DNA of 64,000 nt from contig JAOTOM010002903.1 of NCBI GenBank assembly GCA_034440615.1, forward strand, positions 1 to 64,000, written 5' to 3'. The position numbers were made by a program, and so were the translations under genes. Each line of letters opens with the position of its first letter. Position 1 is the first letter of the stretch. This document shows positions 45,531 through 56,815 of the stretch, in pieces. Source of the DNA: Ashinkailepas kermadecensis. Its lineage: Eukaryota; Arthropoda; Thecostraca; Neolepadidae. A model generated the notes under the pieces. The model did not search any database, had not been told where the DNA came from, and saw only the letters and a program-made list of their open reading frames with translations.

Positions 45531-48415
45531 CCAATGGGAATGGTCCATGATATTAGCAACGCATTCGCATTCGCATTCAGCATCCTATTCGCATACTCTC
45601 CGAATTCGCTCATTTTTTCAGGATATGATCTTCGTCGCTTGCAAAAGTAAGGCAAACAACGATTCTTCAGTAGGACGAGCGGTTCGATCACCAGAGGTCC
45701 AGAGAGGTCACTCGGGTCAAAAACGGTGTACCGTATACAATTCGAAGTATTTCACTTAGCCGAATGATTCCAACGCCTAGATATCCGCTGTCCATCAAGG
45801 ATGCAGCACATCGAATTACGTGAACTTCAATGTGACAGTTTGACCTCAGGTCACCGAAGTTGGTTTTACTCATGCACTATATCTATTTACGGGGTACCGA
45901 ATAAAATCATGGTGACACATTGGATATACCTAATTTTTGCAGGTCATGGTCTACATAGCACGTACATAGAGCACATCAATCAAAATGACCCATTATGGCC
46001 ACTGATTCATCACCGTTCGCCAAAAATGCCACAAAAATGCCACAAAAATGCAACTATACCAAATTCTTGTGCACCCGATAATTTCCGCAAAATTTTACTT
46101 CGCACGACGAAAAAACACCCAAACATTGGTTATGGCCCATGGATGCAGCACATTGAAGCATCTGGCCTACAATCTCACAGTTTGACCTATATTCGCAAAA
46201 TACTGTTTTGACCACGCATTATTGCCATCTACGGGGTACCTGATAATACCCTCCTAAATACATTCATCGGATAGACATTAGCGCCAAAAAAAATATCCCA
46301 TCGGACAAGAAAGCAGCACATCCAAGCATGTCACCTTCAAGCTCACCATTTGACCTCAGGTCAACTTAGACTTTAACATTACACCCTATGGGAATATCAC
46401 GGTGTGCCGAATAAAATTTTCCTGAATACATTTATCGGATGGATATTACCGTCGAAGAATCGCCCATCGAGCAAGGACGCCGCACATCCGAGCATGTGAC
46501 CGTCAGCGTCAGCGTTTGACCTCAGGTCAGGTTTAACGAAATTCAGAAAAATAAAGTAGTCCACTTGGGTACCGTATGTGGGCCAAACGAAGCATTGAAT
46601 GTAGACTATCTCAACACTGATGTATGCACTAGCAACACAAGAAGCAGCACACTGCGTGACCTGACCTCTATCGATGACGCATTTCATCAGGTAGCACTAG
46701 CGTCCCATTCAACAACGCATTCAGAAACGAATTCACCAATGTTCTCCGATTCGTCGGAAAATTTGCCACAACCTTCGCAGACATACCCGTACATGCATCC
46801 CGAGACCATTTTCTGCTACGACGAACCATTTCGCCTTCAGAGGCGAAAAGGTCAGCCGAGTAAAATCTTGGGTACCGCATAACTTGCCGGAGAATTCACT
46901 TATTGGAATCATTCAAATGCTTGTGCCACCGCTATCATCGTGGCATGCAGCACACCAAGTCAACTGGTCACTCGAGGCCACCATTTGACCTCAGGTCAAC
47001 GAAGACTTTAACATTACACCCTACGAGAATATCACGGTGTACCGAATACAAGTTTCCTAAATACATTTATCGGATGGATATTAGCGGCGAAGAATCACCC
47101 ACCGAGCAAGGACGCAGCACATCCGAGCATGTGACCGTCAGCGTCAGCGTTTGACCTCAGGTCAGGTATAACGGAATTCAGAAAAAGAAAGTAGTCCGCT
47201 TGGGTAGTTATGCCATAACTTGCCACTTGGCAAGTTATGCGGTACCCCAGATTTGACCCGGCTGACCTTTTCGCCTCTGAAGGCGCAATGGTTCGTCGTA
47301 GCAGAAAATGGTCTCGGGATGCATGTACGGGTATGTCTGCGAAGGTTGTGTCAAATTTTTCAACGAATCGGAGAACATTGGTGAATTCGTTTCTGAATGC
47401 GTTGTTGAATGGGACGCTAGTGCTACCTGATGAAATGCGTCATTGAGGTCGGGTCACGTAGTGTGCTGCTTCTTGTGTTGGTAGTGCATGCATCAGTGTT
47501 GAGATAGTCTACATTCGATGCTTCATTTGGCCCACATACGGTACCCAAGTGGACTACTTTCTTTTTCTGAATTTCGTTAAACCTGACCTGAGGTCAAACG
47601 CTGACGCTGACGGTCACATGCTCGGATGTGCGGCGTCCTTGCTCGGTGGGCGATTCTTCGACGGTAATATCCATCCGATAAATGTATTCAGGAAAATTTT
47701 ATTCGGTACGCCGTGATATTCCCATAGGGTGTAATGTCAAAGTCTAAGTTGACCTGAGGTCAAATGGTGAGCTTGAAGGTGACATGCTTGGATGTGCTGC
47801 TTTCTTGTCCGATGGGATATTTTTTGGCGCTAATGTCCATCCGATGAATGTATTTAGGAGGGTATTATCAGGTACCCCGTAGATGGCAATAATGCGTGGT
47901 CAAAACAGTATTTTGCGAATATAGGTCAAACTATGAGATTGTAGGCCAGATGCTTCAATGTGCTGCATCCATGGGCCATAACTAATGTCTGGGTGTTTTT
48001 AGCCTATGACCTGCACAAATCAAGTATATCCAATGTGTCACCATGATTTTATTCGGTACTCCGTAAATAGATATAGTGCATGAGTAAAACCAACTTCGGT
48101 GACCTGAGGTCAAACTGTGACATTGAAGTTCACGTAATTCGATGTGCTGCATCCTTGATGGACAGCGGACACCTAGGCGTTGGAATCATTCGGCTAAGTG
48201 AAATACTTCGAATTTTATACGGGACACCGTTTTTGACCCGATTGACCTCTCTGGACCTCTGGAGATCGAACCGCTCGTCCTACTGAATAATCGTTGTTTG
48301 CCTTACTTTTGCAAGCAACAAAGATCATATCCTGAAAAAATGAACAAATTCGGAGAGTATGCGAATAGGATGCTGAATGCGAATGCGTTGCTAATATCAT
48401 GGACATCCAATGGGA
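45531..48415. mobile_element. Long-inverted-repeat (fold-back, Mutator-like) element with 9-bp target-site duplication
   Basis: Direct repeats CCAATGGGA at 45531-45539 and 48407-48415 flank an element of 2,867 bp (45540-48406). Its ends read ATGGTCCATGATATTAGC and, reverse-complemented, ATGTCCATGATATTAGC. The left arm (45540-46888) and right arm (47229-48406) are reverse complements over nearly their whole length, with a length difference of about 170 bp mainly near 46,010-46,120. The 340-bp centre is itself a third copy of the module at 46,350-46,560. The arms consist of diverged modules of about 165-250 bp, each carrying TGACCTCAGGTCA. A 70-codon frame starting MRYPRF occurs in both arms (46,880-46,668 minus; 47,237-47,446 plus) but has no transposase motif. 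The 9-bp duplication and very long terminal inverted repeats are typical of non-autonomous Mutator-like elements; the assignment is inferred. Confidence 0.85.
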
Positions 48416-48766
48416 GCTGTTGGAACTCGGCGTGCGCATCCAGCCATCAGAAGCCCATCGTTGTCAACATTTGACCCAGGATAATTACCTGGGCACTCAA
48501 TTTGCAAGTTCGGTGACCCATGGCGGCATCGCTGGCGGGGAAAGGGAGGGTAAGAGGTAAGATTTTTTGGTAAGAGGGAATTCAATACATAAGAGGGCCC
48601 CGAAGCTGGACGAAGGCCGGTGACGCGCAATTCAAACTCTTATGTCGACCAATAACCCTTATGACCCCCTCTCTCCAACCACGCGGTTAGCCTGGCTTTC
48701 CCTAGCGCCATGGCCAAGCTAGGTTCACTCACGAATAGACGTGGTGACAGATAAGCTTGGCCTCGC
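48416..48766. other. No gene recognised
   Basis: Sequence between the inverted-repeat element and a possible LTR. Nothing supported. Confidence 0.4.
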
Positions 48767-49090
48767 TATATAAATTTTGTGTCGGGATGGACGAGTTACA
48801 GGGCGCCGACAAGATGGCGGATACGACGACATGATGATATGACAGCTCATACGACAGGCAGACAGCGGCCGTGGGTCGTGGATGTCCGGCTCGGCTCGGA
48901 GGCCGCCCGCCCAGTGCCCGGCCGGGCTGGCGGCGAGTACAGCTCCAGGCTGCCTCCGCCGGCGGCCATGCGGAAATATCTGTCTCAATGGCGACGTGCC
49001 GTAGTACGCGCCTGACGTGATCGCATCCACGGCAAGACGTGCACTCCGCCCCGACCCCGCCGCCTTACACATGGCGCCCTAAATGTGGGG
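48767..49090 (+). mobile_element. Possible LTR promoter and primer-binding site remnant
   Basis: A TATA box TATATAAA (48767-48774) is followed 298 bp later by TGGCGCCC (49072-49079), with ATGTGGGG after it. This resembles the lysine-tRNA-type primer-binding site that follows the 5' LTR of Gypsy-like elements. The sequence between is CpG-rich. No gag or pol is visible downstream, so at most a remnant remains. Confidence 0.35.
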
Positions 49091-49394
49091 TGACAGGACT
49101 GGCCAAGTCCCTACCAGACCAACCCGACGAGAGACCCCGCCTCGAGTCGAGACGACAGGACCCTCTCACCTGTCACAGACCCCGCCCTCGACCTCGCCGC
49201 CCTACAATACCTTACCTACCTTTCCCAAATTATTTGAATATATCTCCGACATCAAGCTTCATGTCATCTGTCCGTCACTGTAGCAAGTTTTTTGTATCGT
49301 GCACGTGTGCTGAATAATGCGACTCGGGCGTGTGTGTATATTCATTGCTTCAAAGGACGGCCAGGTTATAATTAACCGGTAGCAAACTATTAGT
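49091..49394. other. No gene recognised
   Basis: CpG-rich then AT-rich sequence. No coding signature. Confidence 0.4.
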
Positions 49395-49450
49395 TATGGG
49401 CGCTAAATGACCAAACCTGGTCGATGCGCCCTAAAACTCAAATAACCATC
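49395..49450 (+). mobile_element. SINE 3'-end fragment (same tail as 40,332-40,391)
   Basis: Reads ATGGGCGCTAAATGACCAAA, CCTGGTCGATGCGCCC and TAAAACTCAAATAACC, the plus-strand counterpart of the fragment inserted at 40,332. No clear target duplication. Confidence 0.75.
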
Positions 49451-49861
49451 GAACCCACTTTCTTTCTTTACCTGACGATCTAAAAAAAACTTTCCCTATC
49501 TACATTAACCAACACAAAAACGTCCAATTCCTTTAGAAAACAAACAGCGGTAACGCGGCTTGCTATGCAGGTGATCAATTGTAGGTCTATTCGAGAGGCC
49601 ATACCCGTGTCCTTGCTTTTGCATTCATGACCGGAGTTATAGCATTGGACGTGCTGCGGAAAACCCAAAGGCGCCTAGCAACGACGAAGGTGAAATACCG
49701 CTTTAGGCAAGTATACCTGTCATCATGATAGGAAACCATGTTCGTGCAACGGCACGGGGATCGCATGCCGCTTCAAGAATATGGTTTGGAAACGGGCGGA
49801 AACGCAGTAGCAGTGGATGACAAAATAATAACTTAATCGTTCGTTATGATGTAACGCAACC
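49451..49861. other. No gene recognised
   Basis: Chance frames only. Confidence 0.4.
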
Positions 49862-50385
49862 AAATGGGCGCCACAAACATCTGTCCTTATCGAGCCCTTC
49901 AATGGGCAGCACAAACTTCTGCCGTCATCCAGCCCCTCAATGGGCAGCACAGACCTCTGCCGTCAGCCAGCCTACTCGATAGGTAGCACAGACCTCTGTC
50001 GTCATCCAGTCCCTCAATGGGCAGCACAGACCTCTGTTGTCATCCAGTCCCTCAATGTGCAGACCTCTGTCGTCATCCAGTCCCTCAATGGGCAGCACAG
50101 ACCTCTGTTGTCATCCAGTCCCTCAATGTGCAGACCTCTGTCGTCATCCAGTCCCTCAATCGGCAGCACAGACCTCTGTCGTCATCCAGTCCCTCAATGG
50201 GCAGACCTCTGTCATCATCCAGTCCCTCAATGGGCAGCACAGACCTCTGTTGTCATCCAGTCCCTCGATGGGAGCACAGACCTCTGTTGTCATCCAGTCC
50301 CTCAATGAGCAGACCTCTGTCGTCATCCAGTCCCTCAATGGGCAGCACAAACCTCTGTCGTTATCCAGCCCCTCCATGAGCGAGA
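49862..50385. repeat. 38/29-bp minisatellite, first block (about 14 units)
   Basis: Unit GGGCAGCACAGACCTCTGTC plus GTCATCCAGTCCCTCAAT (38 bp). A shorter unit of about 29 bp lacks GGCAGCACA. The same unit recurs at 56,165-56,310, on the far side of the Jockey-group LINE. Serine/glutamine-rich frames here are artefacts. Confidence 0.95.
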
Positions 50386-50880
50386 GAGAGGCTTGAGAAG
50401 ACCCTGCCTGATTGATATCAGCCGGAGATCAAGCTAAGAAGTTGCCCACCGCACCAGTCCTCTTCCTCCCACTCCAGCTGTCTCGTAGGTGTCCTTCTCA
50501 GGGCATCTACGAGAAGCTCAGCCCCCCCCCCGGGTGACGTCAGGCACCCGGACCACTAGTTGGTTGTTAGCCGGACTAGCCGGCCGACGCCACTAGTTGG
50601 TTGTTCGAGAAGGAGGCTCGACAAGACCTGGTGTCTCTCTGATTCACTGGTGATCGAGCAAAGAAGCTGCCCGCTGTCCCAAGGCCCAGCCCACCGTCTC
50701 CCAGCTGTCTCGCAGGTGTCCTTATTAGGACATCTACGGGAAGTTCAGCCCCCCCCCGGGTGACGTCAGCCACCCGGACCACTGACGTTAGTCGGACTAG
50801 CCGGCCGACTAGTGGTTGCTAGCCGGACTAGCCGGCCGACGCCACTAGTCGGTTGCTCGCCGGATTAGCCGGCGTAGCCC
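50386..50880 (+). promoter_or_regulatory. Tandem 5' monomers of the LINE (putative internal promoter)
   Basis: Two monomers of roughly 200 bp (about 50,390-50,605 and 50,606-50,840) share, in order, CTGATTxAxxxGTGATCxAG, AAGAAGxTGCCC, CAGCTGTCTCG, AGGTGTCC, CATCTACGxGAAG, a C-run, GGGTGACGTCAGxCACCCGG, and GACTAGCCGGCCGACGCCAC. A partial third piece repeats the last block. Tandem 5' monomers with promoter activity are known in several LINE groups; promoter function here is inferred. Confidence 0.6.
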
Positions 50881-51411
50881 CCCTCCCACCCCCATTCGGC
50901 CCAGCGGTGCTCTTGAGCACCGTCGGGAAACCGACTTGTATCGGCGGTCAGCTTTGATTATTTTTGTCTCATCCCACCTAATAGATTAGAGCCGACAGAG
51001 GTACCTTTCTGGTTTAAAGGATCGGGCTAGCGGTTTTCGGACCGTGACTGCGTCCGCCTCTGCTCGGCTACTCCTCTCCCTCCAAACCTCTGTGTCTTTC
51101 TTCCCCTGTCCACGTCACATCTCTTCACACCTTTCCTTGTAGCACCCCTTCAGGGTGCCTTTCTTGTCCGCACCACTTCTGGGCGCTCTTCCCCACTCGC
51201 ACACTCCCTCCACTCCCCTCCAGGGTTCGCACCCCCACCCCGCCCCGGTAGGCCCGGAAACCCCCCGCCCCACTCGGAGGACGGAAGACGCCGGCCCCAG
51301 CCTGGAGCCCGCCTGCCCCCTTCCCGTGACCTTCCGGAGGGGGAGTCGTTCATCCTGTTGTCCAGGAAGGAGGGCACGTGATCCCGCACCTCCCCGTTTG
51401 CGATAGCATTA
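50881..51411 (+). other. LINE 5' region between monomers and recognisable ORF1
   Basis: C/T-rich leader-like sequence. The ORF1 start is obscured by frameshifts, and frames on both strands overlap. Confidence 0.4.
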
Positions 51412-52568
51412 GAGCTGGACGAATGGACAGGCGGTGTGGTGTCCGCCAAGGTCCTCCGCTCCGGGGCCCTGCTCGTCCGCGTCAGGGAGGCCCAACAGAC
51501 CCGGGCTCTCCTGAACCTGGAGAGGTTCATGGACTTCCCCGCCAAGGTTGAGCTGGCGGACCGGATCAACTTGACTTGACTGCGTACGCCCCAGAACTAA
51601 GTGAACTTTCCTAGGAGGAGCTCCTGGACGAGCTACAGTCACAAGGGGTCACCCGCCCCGGCCGCCGTGCCCGCCCCGGCTTTCGGACCCAGGCCCCACC
51701 AACCCACATCATGGCGGGCTGCCTGCATATTGCCCTCCGCCCCTGAACCCCGCCCCCGGCCCGCTGTACCTTTTGTCAGAGGTACGGGCACCTGGGCAAG
51801 GCATGCCGCTCCAGGCAGCCAGTCTGTGGGCACTGTGCTGAGGGCACACCACAGACATGTGCTCATCCGATGTTCCGAGGCGCGCGGCCTGCCAGGGTTC
51901 CCACCCGGCCTCGTCCCCCCGTTGCCATGCGTGGCTCGATGCGAAAGAGCGACAACAACATCCCCGCACCGCCCAAGCCTCCTTTCCACCTGCACCATCG
52001 ATGGTGTGGGCTCGTCCCAGCTCGGCCCCACTGTGGCCGACCACTGCCGAGGCGGCTTCTCGCCCCCGGGCTGGACCGTCCGGCCCCAACCCGTCCACTC
52101 CTCCCCCTCGTCCGGCCTCTCGCCCTGCCCCCTTAGCGGGCCATCCGTCCCGCGGCCCCCGCTCCGTCTCCTGGACGCTCCCTCGCCGGCCAAGCGCCCC
52201 GCCCCCGTCACGGGCACCTCCGACACCGAGACCCCCCATCGACAGCAGGCCGCTCCGCCGTCGGCCACGCACCCAGTCGCGGGCCACTCTGGCGCCCGCC
52301 CCTCCCCCCTCCGCCACAAGGCCGCTCCGGCCACCAAGGCAAGGGCCTCCTCCACGCCGCCCCCTCAGGGTCGCCTCCCCTACGACCCTAGGGTCGTCGA
52401 CCGCCAGGGTCCGTCACCACTCCCACTCCCCGAGCCCGGATCCCCCTGGGGATCTAGACCCACCCGCACCTTCACAGGGGTCCTCCGACTCATACGAGAT
52501 GGACGACTCCATCACCCCCTCTCCACCATACCCACGCCTGCGGGGGCGTGCTCACCACCACCAGCACT
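51412..52568 (+). pseudogene. Jockey-group LINE ORF1 (gag-like, zinc knuckles), frameshifted
   Basis: Three pieces in different frames. First, 51,412-51,583 reads LRSGALLVRVREAQQTRALL, the conserved gag-like block. Second, 51,621-51,746 reads LLDELQSQGVT, the signature preceding the zinc-knuckle region. Third, about 51,760-51,870 has CTFCQRYGHLGKAC (a CX2CX4HX4C knuckle) and CGHCAEGTPQTC, a second knuckle-like motif. A long Pro/Ser/Arg-rich tail, open in several frames because of its C-rich composition, follows to about 52,560. In the family this protein binds the element RNA. At least two frameshifts make it a pseudogene. Confidence 0.75.
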
Positions 52569-55304
52569 AATGCAGACACCCACCACTGAATTCTTGCTCC
52601 ACTGGAATACGAGGTCACTCATCTCCCATTGGGCAGAATTCAAGGAATATATCATCAAAAATAAACCATTGATTGCCGCCGTTCAGGAGACCTGATGGCG
52701 CGACAATGACCCATATAATTTTAATATCTTTGGTTATTCCTCTATTCCAACAAAATAAATTATACATCCCGTGGCGGCGGGGTTGCCTTATTTATATCAG
52801 ACACCCTCCTCCATCGTCAGATCAACATTGATAATAACCTAAATTTTAGTGCTGTTTTTGTCCAAATTACACAACTAGAGCTCACTATACTCTCTCTTTA
52901 TATTCCCCCTTCTCATGCGCTATCCTTGACTTCTGTGACCAACCTCTTCGGTTTTCTTCCTCACCCCTGTCTGGTGCTGGGTACCTTAACACCCACCACC
53001 AGGCATGGGGCTGTCACACCACATACCCTCGCGGACACCACATTGAAACACTTCTCACCACCCACAACATGGCCTTTTTAAATGACCAAACACCCACACA
53101 CAACATCGACATTGCCCCGTACCGTCCATCTGCCATAGACCTCTCTTTGGCTTCGGCCTCCATCTCACCCCTCTTTTCTTGGCACGTACAACCCGACCCC
53201 CTTTTTAGCGATCACTTTCCCATTCATATCATGCTTTAACACTCAGCCCAGTCTAGAGATTATTCATTTGTACCCCGCTGGAATGTTCGCAAGGCTAAAT
53301 GGTCATCTTTCCCCCAACAAATTGGCACTGTCTTCCCTCCTCACTCTCGCCCCTCAATTTCAGCTTTTCTTAACACCATATTACACGTGGCAGAAAATAA
53401 TGTCCCCCACACTCGTCGCCCCCCCGGCCGTAATCACGTGCCGTGGTGGAACGACGAGTGTCAACGCGTCGTCGCTCTGCGGCGGCGAGCTGAGCGAAAA
53501 TTTCGCTAAAATCTCACCCCACAAAACATGTTAGAAGCCCGCGAGGCTAAAAGAAAAACGTCAGAAGATTATCCTTGCTGCAAAAAAAAAATAGAGCTGG
53601 CAACTCTATTCAAACTCGTTCAACCGTTTTACCTCCATCGGCAAAAGTTGGACCCAAATTCGCTCTTTCGCAAATGGCAGATCCCCACACCGCGTATTCC
53701 CACAATTGACAATTAACCAACGCCGCATCACAGAACCCTCAGACGTCGCGGAACACTTTGACACCTATTATGATGACATCTCCTCAAATACACAATACTC
53801 GCAACATACCATCGACTTCCTACAAAACACTCTCGCCACCTGCAACTTTACCTCGGACAACAATGAACCATATAATGCCCCCTTTACTCCCTATAAACTA
53901 AATTTATATATCTCCAAAGTAACCAACACTGCGGCTGGTTCCGACAAATTGGCATACCCCTTCTTCCAAAATATATCCGACTGCGGAAAAGACCCTCCCT
54001 TCGGCACTAAATCAACAATGGACCGATGGCACCTTTCCCCTTCCTGGTCTACAAGGACTATTATTCCTATCGCTAAACCTCGCAACCTGCCATCTAGCTA
54101 TCGACCCATCTCTCTCACTAGTTGTGCCTCTAAAATCTTTGAGCTCATGGTCAATGGACGAATCAGAGTCCACCTAGAAACCAACGAAATTCTCTCCCAA
54201 TTTCGAAGCGGCTTTCGACCCAGACGCAGCACTGCCGACACCCCATCCACATTGTTGACTTCATACAGCGCAGCACGGCTTCATAAAAAAATGAAACCAT
54301 CCCACTTTTCCTCGACTTGAAATCCGCATTCAATAAAGTACACAGTTCGGCCCTTCGAATCAAATTACATCGTATTGGCATCAGATGCAGAATGGCCACA
54401 ATTATAACCAACTTTCTCGCTAATAGAACATTCACCGTCCGCTGCGGCAACATCCATTATCGGCCCCAAAAATTTGATCAAGGCGTCCCACGAGGCAACG
54501 CGTTATCCCCACCCTGTTTCTCATCATGATCAATGATGCTCTCGCTGACCTCTACAAAATTGCCCCCTGTCTAAAATACTCAATTTACGCCGATGATTTG
54601 GCCATCTGGTGCACGCACCCATCGGCAGACAGCGCAAATTATTTCATGCAGCGCGCCATGGGTCAAATTGATTCCTGGTGCTCCCTTTGGGGACTGCAGA
54701 TCTCCCCCACTAAATCCGTCACAATGCTTTTCTCCCGGCTCCACTCGTACATCCCACCTCTTACACCACTACGCTATCGCGACCAAATTATCCCTCACCA
54801 AACCACCTTCACCTATCTTGGCATCATACTAGACAAAAGTCTTTGTTTCGGCCCCCATGTCGCTTATCTAAAACAACGTTGCGTAAAACGCGTAAGTCTC
54901 CTGCGCTGCATCTCCGGTCGCGACTGGGGTGCAGACAGAGCTACCCTCAACATAATGTATATTGCTCTGATTCGCTCATTGCGTTTATCTTCGATCATAT
55001 ATCTCCTACACGCATCGCAACACTTGAACGCATACGGAATCACGCACTTCGCCTCATCACCGGAGCACACCGCACCACGCCCGTCACTAGTCTCCGGGCT
55101 GAGGCCGACCTCCCCAGCTTACAACACCGCAGAACAATCCAACTAGTTAGATACCACTTTCGGACCACAATACAGCACAAACACCCCGCCAGTCTCGCAC
55201 TCTCTAAACCTACCGTTCGACGTTCATATAATGGAAACAAACACAATAATGTCATACATGTGAACTATGTCCTTACTTTCGCACTGAACTTACTTTGCGT
55301 GTAG
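52569..55304 (+). pseudogene. Jockey-group LINE ORF2 (endonuclease, reverse transcriptase), multiply frameshifted
   Basis: The endonuclease starts with FLLHWNTRSLISHWAEFKEY and AAVQET (52,590-52,695). After frame changes the DLNTHHQAWG block follows (about 52,985; the preceding Gly-Asp junction is disrupted by a base loss), then the SDHFPIHIM end (about 53,210). The reverse transcriptase has TIIPIAKP, SSYRPISLTS, LSQFRSGFRPRRSTAD (to 54,240), LDLKSAFNKVH with the first catalytic Asp, QGVPRGNALSP, and YADD at 54,586-54,597. The C-terminal part has WGADRATLNIMYIALIRS, then in another frame RNHALRLITGAHRTTPV and SLRAEADLPSLQHRR. At least six frame changes or stops are present. No RNase H follows, as in Jockey and relatives. 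An A-rich stretch at 55,305-55,325 may be the tail. Confidence 0.88.
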
Positions 55305-56164
55305 CTGAAAAAAAAAGAAAAAAATATCGCGTACGCAGGGTCTTAGATAATTGCCCTGAGAAAGGCCAATGAATTGCATATTGACGTGTGTAAACGCTAT
55401 AACCTTGATGTCACAACTGTGTACACTCTGTCGCCAGGTAGACGCGTTTGTGTCGCGACGGCTTTCACCTGCCGTCCATGTATATGCATGTGTACGTTAG
55501 GTTTTTTTTTTCATTTTTGGCGTTTGTAAGTGCGTGTGTTCTTTTTTTCCTTCGCTTTTTTCTCGCAGTGGAGGTGGTGAATGGATTTTGTCGAGTTTTT
55601 GTGCCTACAGCAATTTGAATTTTCGACCTGTTCGCCGATCGCAACGAGTGCATTGTTTGACAATGGCCTATGGCCGAAACGTCACAATATATATTTACAA
55701 TTTTTTCTAACATTGAGTCGTTCCTGGATCTTGAAGATCAACTTAGCTTTTAATATATCCACAATTCTCAAGTTTTCCCAAGCTTTAACTTAAACATACA
55801 CCTATACATACAAGGTCGGGCTTGACGCCCACGACTCGCCCTGGGCGCCGGGCCTCCGCTTCTTTTCAGGTCGCAGGTGGGCAGTGGAGCCTGTTCGTAG
55901 GTTAGGAAGCTGCCCAAGTGCCCACCCTCCAAAGGTTTTTCTGATTGTTATGCATGTATGTATGTATGTATGTTCGTATATGAACATGTATGATATGTAT
56001 GTATCGGTCGCCTACGCCACGTTCTTTGTTTGCTGGCGTCTCATCTTTCCTTTCTTGCTTCTTTGATATAACCGGATGCCACATAAGCCGGAATAACGTA
56101 ACCCTTTCCTTAACGTAGCAAATCTCTAGCGGGTGACACTCTGCCTCTGCTAATGAAAAAACAA
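55305..56164. other. LINE 3' end, A-rich tail and microsatellites
   Basis: A-rich (about 55,305-55,325), T-run near 55,502, and GTAT microsatellite text at 55,950-56,005. No gene recognised. Confidence 0.5.
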
Positions 56165-56310
56165 CTCCATGGGCAGCACAAACCTCAGTCGTTATCCAAC
56201 CCCTTAATGGGCAGCACAGACCTCCGTCGTTATCTAGCCCTTCAATGGGCAGCACAAACCTCTGTCGTCATCCAGCCCCTCAATGGGCAGCACAAACCTC
56301 TGCCGCCATG
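56165..56310. repeat. 38-bp minisatellite, second block (about 4 units)
   Basis: Same unit as 49,862-50,385 (GGGCAGCACAAACCTCTGTC, then GTCATCCAGCCCCTCAAT), same orientation. Confidence 0.93.
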
Positions 56311-56539
56311 AAGAATGGGGAGTGGGAAGTTTCCCTTTAGTTCCCCTCGGCTGCGGCACTACCCCCGCCTGCTGCACCAGCAGCGTACTGCTTTGTGCCG
56401 CGGACTCAAGTCGCAACAATGATTGATCTTTGCAACCCGTGCATGACGGTTGTGCATACACGAAGTGAAGACGTGCGCCCAGTTCGAGGTGCACGCAAAT
56501 CCTGGAATACCTGGAATGTGAGAGCACGGTGGTACGTAC
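56311..56539. other. No gene confidently recognised
   Basis: Intron-like or spacer sequence. Open minus-strand frames without signature. Confidence 0.35.
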
Positions 56540-56656
56540 CTCGTTTGTAATGCAATCCTGAAGCACCAACACATACATGAGAAATTCCACTCCATTGCAC
56601 TCACTATTCACAGAACAAGCAGCGGTCTTCAAAGTATTCCTGACCCGGCGCATTTG
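56540..56656 (-). other. Candidate exon, 39 codons
   Basis: Minus-strand acceptor GCCGCGTTTTGCAG and strong donor ACGAG then GTACGT bound 117 bp in phase 0. The translation starts QMRRVRNTLKTAACSVNSEC and ends LVLQDCITNE. No domain is recognised and no partner exon can be joined with confidence, so it is only a candidate. Confidence 0.3.
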
Positions 56657-56689
56657 CTGCAAAACGCGGCGCACTTCACGTGGTGCACA

Positions 56690-56815
56690 CGTAAGATATG
56701 GACGTGCGTCACGCGCTGTCCTGGGTACCACGCGGCGTGATGCGTCACGCACAGCCATGGATGCCACGCGGTGCGGTGCGTCCCGCGCGGTCCTGGGTAC
56801 CACGTTGTGTACTGA
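56690..56815. repeat. About 36-bp GC-rich short array, 3 units
   Basis: Units contain GCGTCACGCxCxGTCCTGGG and TACCACGCGGCGT. A fourth diverged unit is near 57,245-57,290. Confidence 0.75.

Noticed and set aside
46668..47446. MRYPRF frames as a transposase or host gene
   Set aside because: The 70-codon frame exists only because the two arms are inverted copies; no catalytic motifs, and the flanking modules are non-coding.
51639..52355. Minus-strand frames of 202-238 codons over the LINE ORF1
   Set aside because: Shadows caused by the C-rich plus-strand sequence; the zinc-knuckle signature lies on the plus strand.
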